Source: Paratrimastix pyriformis (Eukaryota; Preaxostyla; Paratrimastigidae). From it: DNA of 64,000 bases. The position numbers and the translations under genes were made by a program. Location: assembly GCA_027972325.1 (NCBI GenBank), contig JAPMOS010000072.1, positions 115,001 to 179,000 on the forward strand, given 5' to 3'. A model generated the notes under the pieces. It was given only the letters and a program-made list of their open reading frames with translations, made no database searches and was not told where the DNA came from. This document shows positions 1-17,639 of this stretch, piece after piece. The first letter of the stretch is position 1. The number at the start of each line of letters is the position of its first letter.

Positions 1-121
1 TCATCATCATCATCCATCATCATCCAGTCATACCGGTCATCCCGTCATCAATCATACGTATCCAATCATCATCCAATCATCATCCAATCATCATCGTCAT
101 CTCTCATCCTATGGTGCACAG
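1..121. repeat. CAT-rich intron end
   Basis: Interrupted CAT/TCCAATCATCA repeat that ends in the acceptor AG at 120-121 before the first recognisable exon of the EF-hand gene. The 5' part of that gene lies outside the window. Confidence 0.6.
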
Positions 122-6970
<6,849 letters not shown>

Positions 6971-7588
6971 ATAATTGCGAGGTCGCTATCCCCCACAAGG
7001 GGGGGCGATCCTCATTCTGTATTTTTTTCCTCGCCCACTCCCTCCTCCCCCCGACCGGAGGGTGGTGGTGGGGCGATGAGAACCGGGGTGACGTTGGTCC
7101 CTGTTCTGTTTTGAGTTTCGATGGAGTGACTGAATTAACAGTCGAGAACAGCCCTCTGGAAGACTCGGTGGTGGCGGTGGTTGGGCGGTGGTTGGACGGT
7201 GGTTGGACGGTGATGAGAGAGAAAGGGGTGACAGGCGGCGCATTTGCGGGGACGAGGGTGAAGAGAAACGTTCCTCCCTTCGCGTCGCACGTTTACACGT
7301 CCGATCAGCGATGAAAATCACCCTGGAACAGGCCCTCATCATTCGATGCCCGAAGTGAGAGAAAGCGCACCAACACTCCGCTTTGTGAGACTGAGAGGAC
7401 CCATGACTCTAGCCTTTGCCACGTCTTCTCCCTCACCCCGTTGTCCGAGGTGGTCCTGATGATGAATGAATCACCCTCCTCCCCCCTCTGTGTGCCCCCC
7501 TTAGCTTTGGGAAGGGGTCGAGTTCCCATTTTCTGGGCCCCCCCTTTCCCCTCAGCTGCCCTCGGCAAGGAATATCTGGCAGGGACTC
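6971..7588. other. Intergenic, no gene seen
   Basis: Downstream of the TAA at 6968-6970. Contains a GGTTGGACGGT repeat near 7178-7212 but no supported coding region. Confidence 0.4.
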
Positions 7589-7668
7589 GATGCACGTAAC
7601 GCATGGCGCGAAGGTGCGAGTAATCTTTCTTTGTTGAATTTGTCGCCTGCGCCCTCGCAAATACACAG
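7589..7668 (+). mobile_element. Solo 3' end of the RLE retroelement
   Basis: Matches the 3' ends of the two larger copies (about 18700-18773 plus strand; about 56750-56810 minus strand). Shared landmarks are GTAACGCATGGCGCGAAGG, then CGAGTAA, then TTTGTCGCCTGCGCCC and the end TCGCAA. GCGCGAAGGCGCG in the full copies can form a small hairpin. It is most likely a severely 5'-truncated insertion or a non-autonomous derivative that keeps the 3' recognition sequence. Confidence 0.75.
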
Positions 7669-7706
7669 CAGATGATGCTCTCTGTTCATGTTGTGGAACG
7701 GGAGTT

Positions 7707-8250
7707 TCAGTCACGGAGGAGGGAGCCGTACATCTCCAGGCCCGACAGCATCAGGTAGTGGCACCCGCTGGGGCTGGGGCCGGTCATCAGCACCCGGAAG
7801 AGGCGGGCCGGGAATGCCCGTTCGGGGGCCACGGCGAAGGTGGCCATGGCATCCGGGCGGGCGGGGATGGCGTTGGGCTCGTTGGTGTGCTCGTCCAGGG
7901 TCCGCCAACTGCCGTCCACCGAGCCCTCCAGCCGCCACGACTGCAGCCGATGCTCCGCCTGGCCTGGGTGGTTGCTGTGGCGGAGGGTGTAGCGGGTGGG
8001 CGTGAAGAGGCGCTCCGCACCCAGGTCAACCTGCCACCACGAGGGTGTGGGCTGGCTGTTGGTGTAGCTGTTGCATGGCTGGCGCCCCAGGGCATCGGAT
8101 GCCTTCCCATAGCAGGACTCGGGCGAGCGGGTGACGGTGACCCAGCCCGCCAGGGCGGGTTGCGCCAGGGCTGGGTGCGGCCCTGGGTGCCGATGTAGAA
8201 CAGGCCCCGCTCGTCCATGTCGTGGTCGTAGCGGAACACAGCTGGCGAAA
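7707..8250 (-). pseudogene. Discoidin (F5/8C)-like domain gene fragment
   Basis: The minus strand reads RYDHDMDERGLFYIGTQG near 8240-8185, then after a frame change near 8160 GWVTVTRSPES, SWWQVDLGAERLFTPTRYTL, LQSWRLEGSVDGSWRTLDEH and finally FRVLMTGPSPSG with LSGLEMYG before the stop. This order (DLG, YTLRH, W.L.GS.DG..W..L..H, R.F.....G, SG.E.YG) is that of galactose-binding F5/8 type C-like domains found beside BTB or HECT modules in protist and animal proteins. A Tc1 transposon interrupts the 5' side at a TA (8251), so the gene is broken. Short traces of similar sequence occur near 18790-18870. Confidence 0.6.
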
Positions 8251-9542
8251 TACAGTATGTCCAACAATAAACGAGCCACTCCTTTTCATGTCAGAGCGAG
8301 TGCACCAAGAGGGAGCCGGGGATTTTTCTGAGTGCCACGCATGCACAACACCACAAGGACCCCACCCATCCACTTAGTATTTGGTGTGGCCACCGTGGGC
8401 CCGAATGACGGCACGAAGTCGGTCGGGCATCGAGTTGGCCAACTTTTCGGGGAGGTCGGCGTCCATGGTGGCCCACTCGGCCTTGAGCACCCGGACCAAT
8501 CCAGCGAGCGTTTCGGGGTGGCGTTCAAGCAGCTTCCTCTTGAGGAGTGCCCACACGTTTTCCATCGGGTTGAGGTCGGGGCTCTGGGGGGGGTAGCCCG
8601 ATGTCGGTCAAGTTCTCCTCAGCGACCCGGTCCGTCACCAAGTGGGACCGGTACTTGGGATCGTTGTCGTGCAGCAGCACCCGGCCCTCGGGGCCCTCAA
8701 CGCACACCTCGAGGGCAGAGGGCACAAGCTCATCACTCACAATCCGGGCCATGAGGGGGCCAGTGAGGTTCTCCTGGAAGGAGAACAGGCGTCCCCATCC
8801 ACCCTGACCGAAGCAACCGTGGAGGTTAATCTTGGCCGGATGCTTCACAGTGAGGACGGGCTTGCGCTTCCCAGGGTAGCCCCAACTCTTCGTGGCTTGT
8901 GCATGCAGACGGGCGGTGCACTCGTCAGAAAACAGCACGCAGCTCCAGTCACGGTGCAGGTTGGCACGGGCATAGGCGAGCCGTTTCTTCATGATGGCCG
9001 GGCTGAGGGTGGGTTTCTTCGGATTGCCCCCCCAGCGCAGGCCCACGGTGAAGAGGCGCGAGCGAACAGTCTCATGGGAGGGGTGAGTGCCCTTCGTAGT
9101 CTTCACTTGTGCAGCAATGGACCGCAGGGAGGGCTTGGCCGGGGACATGGAGAGGGAAATCATCTTCCGGTCAGTGGGCGGGGTGGTGGCCCTTGTCCGA
9201 CCAAGATGAGCCTTGTCCGCCAACGGCTGGCCGGCGCCAACCCGCACCGCCCAGCGTGAGACAGTGTGCCGGTTCACTCCCAATTCGGCTGCCACCGAGG
9301 TGCGGGTGCGCCCCTGCTGCACAAAAACCGCGACTCGGGCTCGATCGAGGGCAGAAAGTCGAGGCATGAAAAAAATCAATCCTGTGCTCGGTGTGGGTAG
9401 GCGTTTGGGGGGAGGTGGATGGCAGACCTGAGGCAGGGCGGAGCACTGAGCATAATGCAAGGGGCCCCCCGGAGCCCGGGACCCCGCTTGCCCGGGGAAC
9501 CAAAAAATTATGGGTGGCTAGTTTATTGTTGGACATACTGTA
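8251..9542 (-). mobile_element. Tc1-type DNA transposon with TIRs
   Basis: Near-perfect 29-bp terminal inverted repeats: TACAGTATGTCCAACAATAA at 8251 is repeated as its complement ending at 9542, with one mismatch in the 29 positions. Both ends carry TA, the Tc1/mariner target duplication. The element is about 1.29 kb and encodes a frameshifted transposase on the minus strand. It sits inside the discoidin-like gene. Confidence 0.93.
8374..9367 (-). pseudogene. Tc1 transposase, DD34E, frameshifted
   Basis: Starts with MPRLSALDRARVAVF, a helix-turn-helix region (SVAAELGVNRHTVSRWA), then the catalytic triad: Asp in LFSDECTARL, Asp in LLHDNDPKYRS and Glu in SPDLNPMENVW. I count 34 residues between the second Asp and the Glu once the frame break is allowed for, which is the DD34E signature of Tc1. 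The break lies at the run of eight G near 8585-8593 (plus strand), where one base disrupts the frame just before the third catalytic residue. The product would therefore lack the Glu, and this copy is probably inactive unless the run length is a sequencing error. Confidence 0.9.
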
Positions 9543-9600
9543 CGGTGGTGGTGGGGATGGTGAGTTCACCCCCATCCGCGCTCTGTGCTGCACCAGACGG

Positions 9601-9767
9601 GACAAGGGACGGGGACGGGGACGGGGACGGGGACGGGGACGGGGACGGGGACGGGGACGGGGACGGGGACGGGGACGGGGACGGGGACGGGGACGGGGAC
9701 GGGGACGGGGACGGGGACGGGGACGGGGACGGGGACGGGGACGGGGACGGGGACGGGGACGGGGACA
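9601..9767. repeat. (GGGGAC)n hexanucleotide array
   Basis: About 27 near-perfect GGGGAC units. The G-rich strand has four-G runs every six bases and could form G-quadruplexes. Confidence 0.97.
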
Positions 9768-10620
9768 ACGCTCCAAAGAGCATACACCCCTCATTCCATA
9801 CGCGCTCACTTGACAGACGCACACACAGCACAGGAACTTCTCGCTTCAGATGCCACACGAGGACCGCCCCTCGCCCCATGACATCGCCAGCTGGAGGGAG
9901 GGTTTAGCAGGCGAGGGCGGGGGCTGATGATGGACAGACCAGCTCAGGCAGGTGACGGTGGTGGAGGGCCGCTCTCGGCCAGGCCACGCATGGCCACCAC
10001 TGCAAAGCGGGCCTCGGCCTTGCCAGGGGCGGCCCCTGGGGGAAGCTATATCGACGGGGCCCATGGATACGACGATTGTGTTGCTGCGGTTGAACACGCT
10101 ATCTCTCTCTCTCTGCTGCGGCGGCCTGGGCCACCGTCACAACCACCCCTGCCACAGCTACCAGCAAGGAGGGTGGTGGACACTCCGTGCCCAGATGCCG
10201 CTCCACATCCAGCACATCCCCAACTGCCTCGCACTCAAGGCTCAGGTTCGGGCAGTGACATTGCATTTGCTGCACAAGGCGATGCGCAATTCGGGATGGA
10301 CATAACCTGGTCGCTGGATCGTGATGTCCTGACGAAAAGACAAAAAACAAACTGCGATAACTTTCTCGCAGTGTGTTGGTCAGACCAGATATGCAGGCCC
10401 CGGCAAACGAGGAACTCTTCAATAGAATCGATTTGGATAGACCGCAACTCAAGCATCTCATCATGCGCGAGAAACTCGAGGGCGCTGGGTAGTGCGGCGT
10501 AACGTTGCTGTTGCCTGTCCTGCTTGTTGACTGTCTGACTCGAGCCTGCCTCACCTGGAGGTGGAAATGGGCAGGACGGCGCAAACGAAGCTTTTTTATA
10601 AGGTTGGCCTTCTCATTCCC
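9768..10620. other. Unresolved region, possible exon remnants
   Basis: No convincing gene. The minus strand has protein-like stretches (LEFLAHDEMLELRSIQIDS near 10490-10430; CPNLSLECEAVGDVLDVERH near 10250-10190) resembling pieces of an LRR-type protein, with frame breaks between them. The plus-strand LRR gene may have an upstream exon here that I could not define. Confidence 0.3.
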
Positions 10621-10650
10621 ATTCTCATCTCCTCATTCTCCGTGCCAACA

Positions 10651-12682
10651 GATCGAGGAGAATACTCCAGCTGACGATGATCTTTGGCAACACCTCCCGC
10701 CCGAACTCCTGCGGGCCATCATGGGCATATCCGCTGACCCGCTGTATGTCTACATTCAGTTGCTGAGTCTTTCGCATCCCATTCGCACGAAAATTCGGGG
10801 CACTCTCCACGAGCTGTCCTGGACTGACGACCCGGTCCTGGACGGCATCGCACCCACCATCACTGCCGATGCCCTGGCCGCACTTGTTGGGCCCTGCAAA
10901 TCCCTCCGCAAACTCTCGTTCCCGCTCACCGTGGGATTGAAGGAGGCCAACGTGAAAGAGGCCCAATCTTCCGACTGGGTGGATGAGACCTTTGGGGGGC
11001 ATACCCAGCTGGCCGTTCTCGAGCGATTCCCCTCCTCGTGGGACAAACCTGACATCGAGCGCATCCTGAGCCACCTGCCTGGGCTAGTGGAGCTCACCGT
11101 TGGATCTCACGACATGAGCGGCTTCATGCTGGCTGCCGTGGCCCGTTCCTGCCCCGGCCTCCAGGTGCTGCGATGCCACATCTTGGAACTCGGTTTCTCT
11201 CACCAGCCGGAGGTTGCTGCAGCGCTAGCGCCCCTCTCGAGCGTCCTCAAAGAGCTCGATATTTGGGGGTCCTCACAAGAGAGCATGACCGTCTTCGTAA
11301 GCAGCCTCTCGGCCGTGACCAGCCTGACGCTCTCCAGCTGCTCTCCTTCTGCCCTCAAGCCCATCGCCACCCACCTGACATCACTCAAGCTGAGAAACAC
11401 CCTGTACCGGGAAGACGACATGCCTGGCCCATGGCTCTGCCGGCTGGAGGCACTCTCGTTGAGCGTGTCCTCAGGCTTGTTTGCACCGCTCGTTCGGTTG
11501 CTGGTCGCGAACCAGGCCACCCTCCGCCACCTCGATCTGGATGGTGCCTCCCCAACGGCATCCCTGATGGCTTCACTGTTCGCCTTGCCCCATCTGACTG
11601 ATCTGAGTTTCGGTGGATTTTCCCTCTCGCTCCCCCCCATTCGCGTCGCCAGCGACCATCTTCAGCGGCTTCACTTGGGAACAGGCACCACCCCCGAACT
11701 CACACTGCGCTGCCCCGCCCTCGTCGACCTCGACATTCCCTCCTGCCGTGTGACCTCTTCCTTACAGCTGGAGTGCCCTCGGCTTCGCACGATCCGTGCG
11801 CCCGCCCAGAGCCTCAGTCTGGCCGTGGTGGCCCCCATCCCCATGCCCGACCTGGAAGTGGCTGTTTTCACTGAGGGGACGTTGGATGATCCCGCCTGGC
11901 TCCTGGCCGGGTCGCCGCGTCTGCGGGTGCTCTCCTGGGTCCGGCTGACCCGGCCCGACCTGCTGGCCAGGCTGTGCGCCTGCAGGTCACTGGTCCGCCT
12001 GGAGCAGCTGCATCTGGATGTGACCCGGCTCCCCAACCCGCTCGTCCTGCGGCTGCCGCGGCTGGAGCACCTCGACCTGCACTTCGACGAGGGGGCAGGT
12101 CGTCCGGATGGAGAAGGGCCGCCGCCGCCGCCGCTCGAGCTGCGAGTGGAGGCCCCGGGACTCCTCAGCTTCGCCCTGGATATCATTCACCAGTCCCCGC
12201 CCTCCACCCAAGCCATCCCCTCCCTCCGAATTGATGACGGCGAGGACGGGGCGACGATGCAGCCTTGGAGCCTGGACATTCAGGGTTGTATCGCTACGAC
12301 CAGCCTGCTGGACTTTCTGAGCCGACACGGGGCCCGGCTGCGCAAGATCACGTTCTGGAACGGATTTCGAGTGGCAGCGAGTGAAGACTGGCCCCAACTG
12401 ATGAAGGCCCTGTCCGGGCTGCCCCTACTGACCTGCCTCGCGTTGAACGCCTCCGGCGCATCCTCCGATCTATCGCTTGTCTGCCCCCATCTGCGGGTGC
12501 TCCATTGGTGCGAGTTGTCGAAGAATGTCAGGGTGGTGCTGGCCTGTCCGCTGCTGGAGGAGCATTTGGGCATCAGCTTTCATCCAAGACTGAAGTATGC
12601 CCTCCCCGCCCCCAACTTGCGCCCTTCCCTTGAGGATTATGATGATTCTCCTCTTGTGGATCATGATGATGACGATGATTAG
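10651..12682 (+). CDS. F-box/leucine-rich-repeat-like protein
   Basis: An open frame runs from 10505 to the TAG at 12680. CCAACAG just before 10651 looks like a splice acceptor, so the part upstream of IEENTPADDDLWQHLP may be intron; the true start is not settled. The N-terminal part, LPPELLRAIMGISADPLYVY, is F-box-like. The rest is about 600 residues of irregular LRRs (LRKLSFPL, LVELTVGS, LQVLRCHILE, LTSLKLRN, LEALSLSV, LEHLDLHFD), ending in an acidic tail (DYDDSPLVDHDDDDD). By analogy such proteins act as SCF ubiquitin-ligase adaptors; that role is inference. A clear inverted paralogue lies at 18907-21045. Confidence 0.75.
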
Positions 12683-12850
12683 GGCGGTGCGTGGGGATGA
12701 TCAACTAAGACCGGGCCTCCTCCGCCCCCCCTCCCATTCGTGTTCTAACAAGATGTTGATGCCGTCAATTTCCAGGACGTTCGACGGTCGAAACGGGGGG
12801 GCACCATTTCTGTGTCTCCTTTCCACGGTGGCCATGGCATCCGCATGCGG
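12683..12850. other. Spacer between LRR gene and retroelement
   Basis: Short unique region. The minus strand reads protein-like (DAMATVE, then VLEIDGINILLEHEW) and could be a remnant of the discoidin-like family, interrupted by the retroelement. Confidence 0.25.
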
Positions 12851-13088
12851 AGGCTGTTGAGAGGGTTCTTCTCAAGGCGGCCCCCTGGGCAGCAGCTCCG
12901 GCGCCCACCCCCATCCCGTCTCACGACCAAGCGGCACTGCCCACCCCGGCTACTCCACCCACCTCAGCAGCACCATCGGCCCCGACAGCAGTCCGTGACG
13001 CAGAGACGACCCGACCCAGCCCCCGTCGGCCCCCGCCCACCCCACCCCAGTGGCCCAGCAGGCCGGCCCAGGGAGCAGCTCCTTGCCC

Positions 13089-14147
13089 CTCCCGTCGACC
13101 GGCCCGCCTCACCCGCAGACGTCAGCCCCTCCCCGAGCGACCAGGCCACCACCAACACGCCCGAGGAGGAACACCAGGACCACACGGGCGCACCGCTCAA
13201 CCACAACCGGCCCCGCAGCAGCGAGGACTTCGTGATCTTCTACCCCCGGGGCCGCCAGGAGATGGACAAGGGGCCCAAGCCCGTCGCTGTCTGGAGCCGC
13301 AGGGGTGGACGTGGGCGTCCTTCGCGAGCCGCGCCGAAGCCGAATCGGCGATGCAGACGGCCACCCGGAAGGCGATGTGGGCCAAGTCAACTGCCGAGCG
13401 CCTCGGCATTCGCGTGGAGGCCCGCCGTCGCCGACACACACCCGGCACGCCAACAGGGGACACCGACCGGCCGGCCACAGGCCGAGGGGCCCGTTCGAGC
13501 TCTACTTCCCCGACGGAGCCCCGGATGGCCTCACCCCTGCCCCCACCGCAGTCCGAACCTCCCGTGAGGGCCAAGCTTGGGCGGTGTTCTCCTCGCTGGA
13601 GGATGCCACGGCGGCCCGAGCCGGCGCGAGCACACGTGTGGCCTGGTCGAAGGCCACGGCGGCGCGGCTCAACCTCCCGCCAGAGGCGACGAGCCCACGA
13701 CTCCCGCAAGCGCCTTCAACAGTCAGCCCCACGGCGGTAGGGGCGCCCGCCTCGGGCGGGCGGGTTGCAGCGGGCGGCGGCGGCCACACCCGCGGGGCAA
13801 CGGCCATCCGCGCGGAGAACACCGAGACCGACGACGAGGCCGGGACCGACGAGGCCGAGACTGGGCCTCGCGGTGCCACGCAGAGAAGGCGGCGAGCCCG
13901 AGGGGGATCCCGCCGCCGAGGCCCCACGGGGATCCCACTGACCTGGGCACAGGTGGAGGCTCTCCAACCCCTGAGGAACGCCCGAGCCAGAACTGTGCGA
14001 CCGATCCGCCCCGGGATGCGCGGACCAGCGAGCACTCTCCCACCGACAAACGCCATGGGCTACCCCCCCGAGACCGTATTCATCCTTCCCAACAGCATGC
14101 CCATGGCCCAGCTCACCCTTGCCGATGGCCGCCCCTTTCGCCACTAA
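13089..14147 (+). pseudogene. Retroelement N-terminal region, duplicated domain
   Basis: Two related modules of about 65 residues lie in tandem. The first reads DFVIFYPRGRQEMDKGPKP then, after a frame break near 13308, WASFASRAEAESAMQTAT and MWAKSTAERLGI. The second reads PFELYFPDGAPDGLTPAP then AWAVFSSLEDATAARAGAS and AWSKATAARLNL. Shared skeleton: F-x-I/L-Y-F/Y-P, W-A-x-F-x-S, A-x-x-A, W-x-K-x-T-A-x-R-L. This could be an ORF1-like nucleic-acid-binding fold. I do not recognise the family. The region ends in an Arg-rich stretch and a stop at 14145-14147. Confidence 0.6.
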
Positions 14148-14305
14148 GTCGGGGACCACCGACAAGTCGGGTCCGGTGCCTGGTCCCCCGCCCCGCCACC
14201 ACCCTGGAGCCAGCCACCCCCTCCCAGTGCGCGGCCGCCACCAGCTGCCTCCACCTCTCCCGCCAAGCACCCAACACCCCGACCGGGCCACCCCGCCACA
14301 CGAGC

Positions 14306-14665
14306 ATGGAGGGCAAGGTACCCACCCTGTACCTGCTCTCCGACCGAAGACGCCATGTGTATGTCGGAACGACTGTCAACCTCACCCACCGGGTCCTCCA
14401 GCACAACGGCCTGCTCGCCGGGGGCGCACAGCAGACCCAGGGCCACCGGTGGCACCTCCTGGCCGCGTGCTGGGGCCCCCCGCTGGAGCAGATCAGGCAG
14501 CTGGAGGACCTCCTGCACCGCCCGGACTCTGGCTGCGGCTTCCGCAAACCCGTCACCGTCAAACAGACTGTAGGGGCCCTCTGCTCCTCCTCGCTCGCCT
14601 CAAGCTCCACCGTGCTCACCTGCATCTTGTCGCCCCGATCCGCACCGACCTCGCCACGGCCGTAA
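14306..14665 (+). pseudogene. SLX1-like GIY-YIG nuclease domain in retroelement
   Basis: Starts with MEGKVPTLYLLSDRRRHVYV. The core YLL...YVGTTVNLTHRVLQHNG, followed by GGAQQTQGHRWHLL and a Glu in QLEDLLHRP, matches the SLX1 branch of GIY-YIG nucleases (Y-I/L-L, Y-V-G-x-T-V-N, R, Q-H-N-G, G-G-A-x-x-T, catalytic Glu). Both Tyr motifs, the Arg, the His and a candidate Glu are present. The RING domain that follows in SLX1 is absent. The frame breaks near 14575 before the RT region. Penelope-like elements carry GIY-YIG domains, but this RT and C-terminus are LINE-like. Confidence 0.75.
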
Positions 14666-14959
14666 CCGGCTGCACGGTGACACATGGACCCCTTCTCCAC
14701 ACCTTCCCACCCGAGGCCCCAACCGCCGGCCGAGGCTCCTCATCGACAACCTCAGCAGGGACCCCTCCGGCAGCGTCGCCCTCCCAGGCCCGAGGCAGCC
14801 GCGCTCTCCGACCAGGAGCGCACCTCGCTCCGGGCCGCTGCCACCCTGACCGACCCGGAGGCCATCCTCGAGGCAGTCATCCCCGTCCTGGCCCAGCGGA
14901 CTCCGGCCAGGCGCCCCCCACCCCCACCAGGCCCCCGCGCCCCGCAGGCACCTCGGGGC

Positions 14960-16960
14960 CACTGCGGGCCGCCCGCGAGCGGGTGCGCCGCCTCCAGATC
15001 CGACTGCGCGCACTGGGCCACGCGACGCGCCGTCCCCAGCACGCACCCCTCGCCTCCTTTCTCTCCTGGCGCAAGGCCCGGGCGAACCTGGCCACGGCCC
15101 GAGTCCGGACACGGACCGCAGCTGCCCGCACGGCCGCGCGCCAACAGTTGTCTTTGTTCTTCAAGAACAGGCGCAGATTCTTTGCCACCTTGGCCGGCGA
15201 CACCCAGCGGCCGCCCTGCCCCATCTCCTGGCAACAGCTCAACGAGCACCACAGCCGTGAGGCCGCCTCTGGTGGCCCCGAGCCTCCCACCCCGGCATCC
15301 CGTGGGCGACCCTGGCAGCGACAACCCCGCCCCTCACCCCGGCCGAGGCGGCGGCCCTCGAGGCCGACATTTCCGAGCAAGAAGTGGTCGACCAGGTCGG
15401 CAAGGCCGCACCCCACACCGCGCCTGGCAGCGACGGGGCCGGCATCGACGCCCTCAAGCACCTAGTCAAGGACCCGGCCCTCCTCGGCGCGCTGGTGGCT
15501 CTCCTCCGTGCCTGCTGGCAGACCAAGTCCACCCCTGCCCGCTGGCGCGCGAGCACGGCCGTGCTACTCCTGAAGCGAGGCAAGGACCCCACGGCCGTCT
15601 CGAGTTGGCGCCACGTGGCCCTGTGCGACGTCCTGGCCAAACTGTACAGCGGCATCCTGGCGCACCGCCTCACGGACTTCCTCGGCCATCCGGGCCGACT
15701 CGCCCCTCTCAGCACGGCTTCGCGCCGGCGCTCGGCCCGTTGCTCCACGTCAGCACCCTGCTGGCCACCATGGAGAGCCGGCGGGTGGCCGGGGACCCTC
15801 TGCGCCTACTTTTCTGGATTTGACGAATGCCTTCGGGTCGGTGGAAGCGTATGTCATCCGGAAAGGCCTGAGATTGGCCGGCATCCCCGGCCACCTGCAG
15901 GCGGCCATCCTCGAGCTCTACCAGGGGCTCTCCATGACCTGGCGGGACTGCTACGACCGGGGCCGCCCCGACGAGCCCCTCCCCAATCGCTCTTGAAAGG
16001 GGGTCAAACAAGGCGACGCACTGAGCCCGGTGGTGTTCCTCCTCGCCCTTGATCCGCTCCTCCGCTGGCTCGAGCTGCCCGACCCGACCCTGGGCCCGCT
16101 GGGTGCCGGCCTGGCCGGGGACCCCACCACCGCCGCCAGCTGCCAGGCCTTTGCCGACGATCTCGTGGTGACCGCCGCCAGCGACGCGGCCCTGCGGGTG
16201 CTCTGCGACAGGCTGGAGGCCTTCCTGGCCTGGGCCCGGCTGCGCCTGAATGCGAAGAAATGCGCCATCCTGGCCGCCGACAAGGGCCACGCCCAGCCGG
16301 GCTTCCTCCTGCAGCTCCAAGGTCAGCCCATCCCGGCCATGAGCGACACCACCACCTACACCTACCTGGGATACACCGTGCGCTTCGACGGCTCCTGGGA
16401 CGACCACCTCCAGCGCATCACGGCCTCCTGGAACGACCGGCTGGCCCGCATCCATGCCTGCGCTCTGCCGCCCCTGGCGAAAATCGAGTGCGTCAGGGAA
16501 TGGGCCTTCCCGACGCTACTCTATGGCATGACGGCGATTTGTCCATCGACGGAGCAGTGCCGCGCCCTCGAGGACGACCTGGCCCGGTACGCCTCCGCAT
16601 GGCTCACGGGTCGCCCACTGAGGACCGACAAACGCTTCTTCCCGGGTGTCCCGCGCGACTTCCTCTTCCTGGCCGGCCAAGGCCCGGGCCTCCTGAGGAT
16701 CGAGGCCTCCCTGCGCCAAGCCCACCTCTGCCTGATCGCCCGGCTCCTCACCCCGCCCCCCAACGGCCAGTTCATCGCCCCGTGGGAGCGCCCCAACGCC
16801 ATGGCCCGGGCCCTGGCGGCCGCCGCCCGACCCACGATATCCCCGCAACCCGCCCGCCGCCGCCCCCACCAAAGGGGCTCGTGGCCCCCCCACCCCCACG
16901 CAGCCTCTGGCAGTGGCTGGCCGAGGCGCAGACACGCCACTCGTTCACTCTGGCGCGGGG
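14960..16960 (+). pseudogene. LINE-type reverse transcriptase, broken
   Basis: A basic N-terminal region (about 14970-15260) precedes RT motifs spread over several frames: APGSDGAGIDALK, RASTAVLLLKRGKD with SWRHVALCDVLAKL, then after shifts near 15715 and 15820 FLDLTNAFGSV (motif A), KGVKQGDALSPVVF (motif B) and FADDLVV (motif C, catalytic FADD), followed by YLGYTVRFDGSW and the LINE thumb region. NAFGSV and KGVKQGD are typical of R2-like elements. An in-frame TGA at 15994-15996 lies directly before KGVKQGD. With at least four frame breaks this RT cannot be made from this copy. Confidence 0.88.
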
Positions 16961-17059
16961 CCAGGGCGGGTGGCTGCTGACCAGCCACCTGATCCGGGGT
17001 GGCCGACTGTTCCCCGCTGCCGGGGCAGTGACCCCGAGCCCGCGCGCCGCAAGGAGCTG

Positions 17060-17560
17060 CGCCTGATGAAAGTTGTCGATGTCCTCCGCGCCATGCCCGC
17101 CGATGCCATCCAGGTCTACACCGACGGGTCCTTCGAGTGCGGCCCTGAGGGCCAGCTCCGCGGGGCGCCGCCGCGGTCCTGATCCACCCCGACGGCCGCG
17201 CACTGTCGTTGCGCCGCACCCTCCAGTGGCCCACAAGCAACGCCCAGGCCGAGATCGAGGCCATCCGGCTGGCCATCGACCTCCTCGGCCGGGAGCGGGT
17301 CGGCCGAGACCGGTGCGTGCTGCTGCTGTCGGACAGCGAGTACGCCCTCGGTGCCCTGTGCCGCGCCACCTGCCTGACCCAGTCGCAGCAGGAGGTCCTC
17401 CGACTCCGGGACGAGCTGGTCTCCCGGTGGCCGCGCCTCCTCTGCCATCACGTGCCCTCCCACGTGGACGCGGTGGCCCCGGCTGCCCCCACCTGTGGGG
17501 CAGGCCGACCGGCTGGCCGGCGAGGCCGCGGCAGCCCTGCCCCCACCGACAAGGCCGGCC
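17060..17560 (+). pseudogene. RNase H domain of the retroelement
   Basis: Motifs in order: IQVYTDGSFE (first Asp), a frame break near 17165, then AQAEIEAIRLAIDLL (Glu), VLLLSDSEYALGAL (Asp), HHVPSHVD and, in another frame, GQADRLAGEAAA, which matches the closing AD-x-LA motif of RNase H1-type domains in retroelements. The acidic catalytic positions are kept. RNase H is common in I-, R1- and plant L1-type LINEs but not usual in RLE-encoding LINEs. Confidence 0.8.
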
Positions 17561-17639
17561 CGCCACCCCCATCCAACAGGGCTTGGCCTGCCCGCCGGAG
17601 ATGCCCTTCCGCCCCTCGGGCCCCAAGGACGCCCCGTTG

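Noticed and set aside
9601-9767. Possible CRISPR array or telomere at the GGGGAC repeat.
   Set aside because: There are no spacers, the units are directly adjacent, and unique gene-bearing sequence continues on both sides.
15994-15996. TGA read as tryptophan (altered genetic code) because it interrupts an otherwise good RT frame.
   Set aside because: It is one site in a retroelement with several frame breaks; TGG is used normally for Trp, and well-phased host exons contain no internal TGA. The host genes I closed end in TAA or TAG, so the question cannot be settled here, but there is no positive evidence.
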